From Patescibacteria group bacterium (GTDB lineage: Bacteria; Patescibacteriota; Microgenomatia; UM-FILTER-40-11): 9,719 bases of DNA. The stretch is from contig JAMCYY010000007.1 of NCBI GenBank assembly GCA_023473205.1, positions 1 through 9,719 on the forward strand, given 5' to 3'. The translations under genes and the position numbers were made by a program. Every line of letters begins with the position of its first letter. Position 1 is the stretch's first letter. A model generated the notes under the pieces. It ran no database searches. It was not told where the DNA came from and saw only the letters and a list, made by a program, of their open reading frames with translations. Below are positions 1-4,315 of this stretch, one piece after another.

Positions 1-33
1 GAAGCATCAGCCACGAGGTAATTATAACATCCA

Positions 34-42
34 TGGTAGAAT
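34..42 (+). promoter_or_regulatory. Extended -10 promoter of the 86-aa gene
   Basis: The sequence reads TGGTAGAAT, a TGn extended -10 with hexamer TAGAAT (37-42, 5 of 6 matches to TATAAT). No -35 match is visible 16-18 nt upstream, which is normal for extended -10 promoters. The hexamer ends 6 nt before the ATG at 49, so the expected transcription start falls on the A of the start codon and the message would be leaderless. The call rests on sequence alone. Confidence 0.55.
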
Positions 43-48
43 GAATTT

Positions 49-309
49 ATGGATTTAAATTATCAAAGTCTTGAAGCAGATGCCTTAGCTAACCTTTATC
101 GGGCGGCTTTTTACTTGGCAAAAGGCGCGCCAGAAACTGGACTAGAGTTTTTAAAAAAAGCCTGGGACTTTTGGCAAAAAAATTCCCAAAAAGATTTATC
201 TATGTTAAAACCATTATTGGAAAAACAACAAAATCTTAACTCAAACGTGGATCAACGCCTTTGGGCGGAAAAAATTCTTGACTGCTATCATCTTTTAAAA
301 ACCAGTTAA
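49..309 (+). CDS. Small helical hypothetical protein, 86 aa
   Basis: I do not recognise this protein. It is soluble-looking, with no signal peptide or membrane segment, and its composition (many Leu, Ala, Lys, Glu and Trp, almost no Gly or Pro) suggests an all-helical fold. The stretch around residues 10-50 (LANLYRAAFYLAKG, then LEFLKKAWDFWQK) looks like a helix-turn-helix hairpin of the kind seen in TPR-like or helical-bundle proteins, but one hairpin is too little to claim a TPR. The ATG at 49 is preferred because an extended -10 lies exactly 6 nt upstream and there is no Shine-Dalgarno. The gene stands alone: its stop runs directly into the A-tract of a hairpin terminator, and the next gene converges on it. 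Intact reading frame, promoter and terminator make it a credible real gene of unknown function. Confidence 0.7.
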   Translation: MDLNYQSLEADALANLYRAAFYLAKGAPETGLEFLKKAWDFWQKNSQKDLSMLKPLLEKQQNLNSNVDQRLWAEKILDCYHLLKTS

Positions 310-354
310 AAAAGACGCACTTTTGCGCGATAGTAAAACTTTGCGTCATTTTTT
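308..354. terminator. Bidirectional hairpin terminator between convergent genes
   Basis: GACGCA (314-319) pairs with TGCGTC (342-347) across a 22-nt loop. The stem is flanked by six A (308-313) and six T (349-354), with A348 as a bulge, so it has a U-tract in either direction. It sits between the stop of the 86-aa gene (309) and the stop of the minus-strand 243-aa gene (371). A smaller competing hairpin, CGCA (316-319) with TGCG (324-327), lies inside. The large loop makes this a modest rather than a textbook intrinsic terminator. Confidence 0.6.
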
Positions 355-370
355 CAATAAACCTATATTC

Positions 371-1102
371 TCACCTGAACCCAACTAAATCTTCTACTAC
401 TTCTCTAGGGTCGAAAATATCCCACCAGGGCAAACTTCGTTCCTTTAGCGAATAAGGATATAAAAGTTGATCTTTTTCCTCATAAATAGCACCTAAATCA
501 GCTGCCTCGTGAACACCTTCTTCGACAAGTCCTTTGCATAATTTTTTTAATGCCTTATCTAATCCTTTTGCTTGAACAATTTGGCTTCTTGATTCCACGC
601 GCTTATTTTGATCAAAAAAGAAAAAATTAAAATAATAATGTCCTTCAGGCACGGCTCTTGGATATCTTTCTCCTTTTCTCACCCCTTGCACCAAAAGAGT
701 TGCAATTATATCTCGCTCAATTACTTTATCCTCAACATCCTTGAACATCGGGACACTTAAAGGTCCAGAATTAAATTCTTCGCCAGTAGTTTGACCAAAA
801 CTTTGCCCCCATAAAAACCAGTTTTCGCCTAAAGACAAAGCCCTAACCAACTTTCTTCCCATCATTACCGTTACTGGGAAAAAAATAGCGTTCTCTTTAA
901 ATAAACCCCTTAATGCTCTTAACTCGAACAAATGACAATTGGCATCAATTCGCTCAAGTTCATTTTGATGTCTATCGTTTTCTTGCTCAAGTGCTCTTCG
1001 ATGTCTGTCTGCCTCTTCCAACAAAGGCTGAGCCCTAGCTTCAGCTGTTCTTATTACTAACTCTTGAGAAATATCTGATCCTTGAGATCTTTCTGGTGAC
1101 AT
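371..1102 (-). CDS. Hypothetical coiled-coil protein, 243 aa
   Basis: I do not recognise this protein. Residues 15-55 are strongly charged and heptad-like (LEEADRHRRALEQENDRH and flanks), predicting a coiled coil and probably oligomerisation. Residues 60-243 look like a mixed alpha/beta globular domain: a hydrophobic stretch at 73-81, a striking aromatic strand HYYFNFFFF (155-163), a Lys-rich helix (181-195) and a Trp/Pro-rich tail (LPWWDIFDP, 224-232). There is no signal peptide and no convincing membrane helix. Its ATG lies 6 nt after the stop of the DUF1653 gene, so the two are probably co-transcribed. No good Shine-Dalgarno or -10 precedes this start, consistent with translation coupled to the upstream gene. 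It ends in TGA close to the shared terminator. A cytoplasmic role is likely but the function is unknown. Confidence 0.65.
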   Translation of the reverse strand: MSPERSQGSDISQELVIRTAEARAQPLLEEADRHRRALEQENDRHQNELERIDANCHLFELRALRGLFKENAIFFPVTVMMGRKLVRALSLGENWFLWGQSFGQTTGEEFNSGPLSVPMFKDVEDKVIERDIIATLLVQGVRKGERYPRAVPEGHYYFNFFFFDQNKRVESRSQIVQAKGLDKALKKLCKGLVEEGVHEAADLGAIYEEKDQLLYPYSLKERSLPWWDIFDPREVVEDLVGFR

Positions 1103-1108
1103 TTTAAT

Positions 1109-1345
1109 TTAACTTTTTACTTCTTCAAACCGCCAAAAGGTTTTGCCGTCTCGGGTAACTTTTTCTAAAAACATTTCTTTAGGTCTGACCCAAAGCTGGT
1201 TTAAACCATATTCATTTTCGCCATCCAAGTGTTTATAAATTACAAATTCCTGGCTGGGATCTTCAGTATGTCTGGCAACCCCAATGACTTGATATCTTCC
1301 CCCTTTAAAATGTTGCCAAATTGAACCAAGTTTTAGCTCTCTCAT
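1109..1345 (-). CDS. DUF1653 family protein, 78 aa
   Basis: This matches the small DUF1653 family (function unknown, about 60-80 residues) from memory of its signature. LGSIWQHFKGGRYQVIGVAR (6-25) corresponds to the family's Y-x-H-F-K-G-x-x-Y-x-V-x-G-x-A-x-H core, followed by a 'FVIYKHL' strand (34-40) and the closing LWVRPKEMFLEKV (51-63). It resembles a small beta-barrel. The longer ORF could begin at 1393, but I chose the ATG at 1345 because AAGGAGGG sits 5 nt upstream and the family domain begins right after it; the extra 16 residues carry no family signal. It is the first gene of a two-gene minus-strand unit with the 243-aa protein, divergent from the sigma factor gene. The biochemical role of DUF1653 is not known to me. 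Confidence 0.85.
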   Translation of the reverse strand: MRELKLGSIWQHFKGGRYQVIGVARHTEDPSQEFVIYKHLDGENEYGLNQLWVRPKEMFLEKVTRDGKTFWRFEEVKS

Positions 1346-1349
1346 AAAG

Positions 1350-1357
1350 CCCTCCTT
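1350..1357 (-). promoter_or_regulatory. Strong Shine-Dalgarno fixing the DUF1653 start
   Basis: On the minus strand the sequence reads AAGGAGGG, then CTTT, then ATG (1345). This is a near-perfect anti-16S match at good spacing. It stands out because most genes in the window lack any Shine-Dalgarno, and it overrules the longer ORF starting at 1393. Confidence 0.85.
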
Positions 1358-1364
1358 AAGCTTA

Positions 1365-1393
1365 AGAATAAAGCTTTTCTTGACTAACCGCAA
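1365..1393 (-). promoter_or_regulatory. Possible promoter of the DUF1653 operon
   Basis: On the minus strand TTGCGG (1393-1388) and TATTCT (1370-1365) are separated by 17 nt, matching TTGACA and TATAAT at 3 of 6 and 4 of 6 positions. The transcript would start near 1358, just ahead of the Shine-Dalgarno. The motif matches are modest, so this is tentative. Confidence 0.3.
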
Positions 1394-1407
1394 CTTTTTC
1401 TCTGCCG

Positions 1408-1914
1408 ATGCGTTATTATAAACATAGGGTGACTAATTTTGAAGATTTTTATAACCAGCAAGTGGACAGAATTTTTAATTTCTGCTACTACAAAACCGGC
1501 AATCGTTTCCTGGCTGAAGATCTCACCAGTGAAACCTTTTTAAGGTTTTTAAAAAGCCGAAGACTGAGGCTGGATAAGCCCGTGGCCTATCTTTACCAAA
1601 TCAGCCGGAATTTAATTATTGATCATTACCGGAAGCATAAAGAGCAGTCCTTAGAAACAATGCAAGAAAATGGCCTTGAAATTAGTCTGAAGCCAAACTT
1701 TGAGAAAATGGTATTGGTAAAAGAGGCTTTAGAGGAAATCAAAAAATTGCCGGAAGAACAAATGGATGTTTTACTAATGCAATATGTCCAAGATTTAGAC
1801 AACCAGACGATTGCCAAAGCCTTAGGTAAAAGCGAAAGCGCAATTAAATCTTTGGCTCACCGCGGCTTGGAAACATTAAGAAAAAAACTAAACAAGGAGA
1901 CTAAAAATGAATAA
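1408..1914 (+). CDS. ECF-type RNA polymerase sigma factor
   Basis: This is an alternative sigma-70 family factor of the ECF type (168 aa), which would direct RNA polymerase to a small regulon. Region 2 spans about residues 11-78: FEDFYNQQVDRIFNFCYYKTG, the core-binding AEDLTSETFLRF (36-47), and PVAYLYQISRNLIIDHYRK (58-76) for -10 recognition. A charged linker follows, then region 4 (about 113-162) with LPEEQMDVLLMQYVQDL and a helix-turn-helix (about 133-155, TIAKALGKSESAIKSLAHRG) for -35 binding. Regions 1 and 3 are absent, as expected for ECF factors. The ATG at 1408 has no Shine-Dalgarno. An in-frame GTG at 1429 (residue V8) has TATAAA ending exactly 6 nt upstream and may be the true, leaderless start, giving 161 aa with all of region 2 intact. 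The gene overlaps the next one by 8 nt, typical of a sigma/anti-sigma pair. Confidence 0.92.
   Translation: MRYYKHRVTNFEDFYNQQVDRIFNFCYYKTGNRFLAEDLTSETFLRFLKSRRLRLDKPVAYLYQISRNLIIDHYRKHKEQSLETMQENGLEISLKPNFEKMVLVKEALEEIKKLPEEQMDVLLMQYVQDLDNQTIAKALGKSESAIKSLAHRGLETLRKKLNKETKNE
1417..1422 (+). promoter_or_regulatory. Candidate -10 box for a leaderless sigma mRNA starting at GTG 1429
   Basis: TATAAA (1417-1422, 5 of 6 matches to TATAAT) ends 6 nt before an in-frame GTG at 1429, the same geometry as upstream of the genes at 49, 4275 and 6817. No TGn extension and no clear -35 are visible. It lies inside the ORF if translation starts at ATG 1408, so the promoter and the longer start cannot both be fully right. 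Confidence 0.35.
1894..1899 (+). promoter_or_regulatory. Shine-Dalgarno of the anti-sigma-like gene, inside the sigma gene
   Basis: AAGGAG sits 7 nt before the ATG at 1907 and lies inside the last codons of the sigma factor gene. Together with the 8-nt gene overlap it supports translational coupling and stoichiometric production of the pair. Confidence 0.75.
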
Positions 1915-3346
1915 TCCAGAAGAAATTTTAAAAGAACTACCCCGATTTCAAACTGATAATTTTTTTAAAAATAACTTAAAAGAAAAACTTTTAAAAGAAA
2001 ATGCCGTTATTCCCCAGAAAACCAGCTTTCTTCCTAGATTAGCGCTGGCTTTTATTTTAATTTTACTTTTAAGCGGTGCCTTTTTCTTTAACCGCTGGTC
2101 AAACAGAAATCCTCTTAAGCCATCCTTAGTCATGGCGGCAGAAATCATTAAAGAAAATCTTAACCGTTTTATTAAACCTAATACTATTTACCACCAAAAA
2201 ACAGTGCTTTATTCTGATGGAGGAAACGAACCGATTGTTTATGAAATTTGGGAAGACCAAGATACTGACCGTTTTTTAAACCATGTTATTTATCCTGACA
2301 GGGAGTCTTGGCAAAGTTTTGATCTGGAAACCAGGTGGAATATTGAAACAAAAGAAAAGACTGTCCAAAAAGAAATTTATCAGTATCAAGATCCAGAGGA
2401 GAAATTAGAAAAAAAAGGTCAAAGAGTAGATTTAGCGGAAAAATTTGACCATCTTGTCAAAGAAGGAACCTTAACCGTTAAGGAAGGAAAATTAGACACT
2501 CAAGAAGTTTACGTTATTTACGATACGCGCAATTCTCTTGACAAATTTTGGGATACTTTAACTTTTGATAAAAATACTTTTGCCCTTTTGCGAACGGAAA
2601 AATACCAAGGCGAAGGCAATGAAAGAAAACTGGTAAGTTTAGTCATTTATGAAACCCAAGAAGCCTTACCCCGAACTGAAGAAAATTTAAAAATGTTCAT
2701 CCAGCCGCCAATTTCTTTGGATGGTTATGATCTTTACGAAAGACATTTTGATACCGCTAAAGGTTATCTTGATGATTATCAAAAAATAAGTACGCCTTCT
2801 TCCTCTCTAAATGAAGAAAGGATTACTTTAGTCGAGACCAACAGTGAATGTAACATCATTGTTACCACTAATTTAAAAACACTCGTTATAAAAACTGAAA
2901 AAGCAAAGCTGGGTCTTAAGTGCAATCAAGAAAAAATTGGCTTACCTTCAAAAGAAGGAAACCTTCTTGTCTTTGATGATCTGTCCAAAGGAAACAGTTA
3001 TTCCTTAAAGTTGTTCTCTTTGAACGAAGAAGAAACCCTAAGTTTAGGAGTTTTAGGAAAAGTAGATATCAAAGATAAACTGTTTCTACCTTCAGGTAAA
3101 TTAGCAATTTTAGGTAAAGATAATTTTAATGTCCAATCTTTAATTGTTTATGATCTACCGAAAATCTTGAGGGATTTTCCTTTTAGTACTGACACCAATC
3201 AGAATTTAATTCATCCAGAGCTTTATGAACAAAAAATTAATCTGCCTAATATCGAAGAAGACTATCTGTCGTTATCTATTTTCGGCAACGATTTACAAAT
3301 TTTAGGTAAAGATAACAAAATACTAGAAAGCTATAACAATTTTTAA
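1907..3346 (+). CDS. Probable membrane anti-sigma factor/surface sensor, 479 aa
   Basis: No family is recognised from sequence alone. Topology and position argue for the cognate anti-sigma factor of the upstream ECF sigma. Residues 1-42 are a short charged cytoplasmic segment (PEEILKELPRFQTDNFFKNN), residues 43-61 form one transmembrane helix (LPRLALAFILILLLSGAFFF), and 62-479 would be outside. The cytoplasmic part lacks the zinc anti-sigma H-x3-C-x2-C motif. Residues about 75-270 are beta-rich with alternating strands (EPIVYEIWEDQDTDRFLNHV, SWQSFDLETRWNIE), reminiscent of LolA/RseB-type concave sheets; this is a fold guess. Residues about 300-479 contain repeated [VI]LGK motifs (VLGKVD 382-387, ILGKDN 401-406 and 465-470), suggesting a beta-propeller or beta-sandwich repeat. 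An internal Shine-Dalgarno and the 8-nt overlap couple it to the sigma gene. Its stop interlocks with that of rmuC. Confidence 0.75.
   Translation: MNNPEEILKELPRFQTDNFFKNNLKEKLLKENAVIPQKTSFLPRLALAFILILLLSGAFFFNRWSNRNPLKPSLVMAAEIIKENLNRFIKPNTIYHQKTVLYSDGGNEPIVYEIWEDQDTDRFLNHVIYPDRESWQSFDLETRWNIETKEKTVQKEIYQYQDPEEKLEKKGQRVDLAEKFDHLVKEGTLTVKEGKLDTQEVYVIYDTRNSLDKFWDTLTFDKNTFALLRTEKYQGEGNERKLVSLVIYETQEALPRTEENLKMFIQPPISLDGYDLYERHFDTAKGYLDDYQKISTPSSSLNEERITLVETNSECNIIVTTNLKTLVIKTEKAKLGLKCNQEKIGLPSKEGNLLVFDDLSKGNSYSLKLFSLNEEETLSLGVLGKVDIKDKLFLPSGKLAILGKDNFNVQSLIVYDLPKILRDFPFSTDTNQNLIHPELYEQKINLPNIEEDYLSLSIFGNDLQILGKDNKILESYNNF
3106..3315 (+). repeat. Direct repeat, 18 nt exact, in frame in the anti-sigma-like gene
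   Basis: AATTTTAGGTAAAGATAA occurs at 3106-3123 and again at 3298-3315, exactly 192 nt (64 codons) apart and in the same reading frame, encoding ILGKDN both times. The flanking DNA has diverged, so it fits an old internal domain duplication or a selected loop motif rather than a recent duplication. Confidence 0.8.
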
Positions 3347-4275
3347 GAAAGTTTCTTTATCTCCTCTCCTTCTTCTAAATTTTGACTTGAGGAAAGTTTT
3401 TGGCCAAGCTGTAAAAATTCATTTTGCACATTATTCATTTGATTATATGAATTGGTAATATGTTTATTTAAAGTAGCTAAAGTTTCACTTAATTTAGAAT
3501 AATCTTTTTGAATTCCTCGCAGTAAAGCAAAAAGCTGATGTGATTTTTTTTCAATATCTTTGCCCTGGAAAGAAAGCAAAATTACCTGAAGGTTAGCATA
3601 TAAAGTATTTGGGGAAACCGGATAAACTCTTTCCCGCCGTGCATATTCCGTTAGTTCCATATCATTAACCACTTCATAATAAACCGGCTCAGACGGAATA
3701 TACATTAAAGCAAAGTCCATAGTCCCTTCCTCAGGTAAAATATATTTTTTAGAAATGTCTAAAATATGTTTTTTGACATCCCGGACAAAGTCTTTGCGCG
3801 CCGCTTCCCTCGCCTCTTCATTCTCCGCCGCCATTAGTTTTTGAAAATTTTCTGACGGAAACTTGGAATCAATCGGCAAAATTCCGGCTTCAGTTTTAAT
3901 CGCCGCGTCCACCTTATCCCCGCTTTTAAAGCCATACTGGAGAAAAAAAGAATTTTTAGGGAACATCTGACCAATCAAATCTTTTAAAACCTGCTCGCCA
4001 ATATTGCCCCGCAATTTTGGGCTTTTTAAATAGTCTTGAAGATTTTTCATTGACAAAGAAAGCTCAGCAAATTTTCCTGCATCCTGGCGGATCTGGCCCA
4101 TTAACTGCGAAGCATTATCCAAACGAGTGTCCAAAGTGTTCTGCATTGACGAAAGCCACTTTGTTAAAGTTTCATCTGACCTATTATTAGAAGTGGACTT
4201 TTTATTAATAAAATAGATAATCGCAGAAAAACCAATTATCAAAGTTAAAAGAATAACAGGTAAATCTGTTGACAT
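3343..4275 (-). CDS. rmuC: RmuC family DNA recombination protein
   Basis: RmuC proteins limit inversions and rearrangements at short repeats and are predicted nucleases of the PD-(D/E)XK fold. Residues 5-23 form an N-terminal membrane anchor (LPVILLTLIIGFSAIIYFI), followed by a helical coiled-coil linker to about 85. The conserved RmuC core starts at LRGNIGEQVLKDL (88-100) and continues with D123 in GDKVDAAIK and D136-S-K138 in LPIDSKFPSE, which fit the nuclease D...DxK pattern. It then runs through MDFALMYIPSEPVYYEV (186-202) and VYPVSPNTLYANLQVI (217-232). At 310 aa it is shorter than the Escherichia coli protein (about 475), mainly through a shorter coiled coil. The ATG at 4275 is supported by an extended -10 placed 6 nt upstream. 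It converges on the anti-sigma-like gene with interlocking stops and is divergent from the glycoside hydrolase. Confidence 0.92.
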   Translation of the reverse strand: MSTDLPVILLTLIIGFSAIIYFINKKSTSNNRSDETLTKWLSSMQNTLDTRLDNASQLMGQIRQDAGKFAELSLSMKNLQDYLKSPKLRGNIGEQVLKDLIGQMFPKNSFFLQYGFKSGDKVDAAIKTEAGILPIDSKFPSENFQKLMAAENEEAREAARKDFVRDVKKHILDISKKYILPEEGTMDFALMYIPSEPVYYEVVNDMELTEYARRERVYPVSPNTLYANLQVILLSFQGKDIEKKSHQLFALLRGIQKDYSKLSETLATLNKHITNSYNQMNNVQNEFLQLGQKLSSSQNLEEGEEIKKLS

Positions 4276-4297
4276 ACAGTTATTTTAGCATGAGAAT
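4269..4297 (+). promoter_or_regulatory. Promoter of the glycoside hydrolase gene
   Basis: A perfect TTGACA (4269-4274) is followed after 17 nt by GAGAAT (4292-4297, 4 of 6 matches). Transcription would start around 4304, leaving a leader of about 12 nt without a Shine-Dalgarno. The -35 box overlaps the rmuC start codon on the other strand, and the spacer contains the rmuC -10. Confidence 0.5.
4282..4290 (-). promoter_or_regulatory. Extended -10 promoter of rmuC
   Basis: The minus strand reads TGCTAAAAT, a TGn extended -10 with TAAAAT (5 of 6 matches), followed by 6 nt and then the ATG at 4275. No convincing -35 lies upstream. The spacing predicts a leaderless mRNA, and the box lies inside the spacer of the opposing promoter. 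Confidence 0.6.
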
Positions 4298-4315
4298 GAG
4301 ACTATCACCTTTAAT

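Noticed and set aside
1..34. Possible divergent minus-strand gene starting at ATG 34 and leaving the left edge (MDVIITSWLML, open for 11 codons)
   Set aside because: Only 11 codons are visible, with no Shine-Dalgarno and no correctly placed -10. Too short to support.
1380..1385. TTGACT as a -35 box for the sigma factor gene
   Set aside because: No -10-like hexamer lies 16-18 nt downstream; the nearest good one (TATAAA at 1417) is 31 nt away.
3345..3357. Near-palindrome AAGAAAGTTTCTT at the convergent stops, considered as a terminator
   Set aside because: The arms leave a one-base loop and the stem is AT-only with no adjacent T-run, so it cannot form a useful hairpin.
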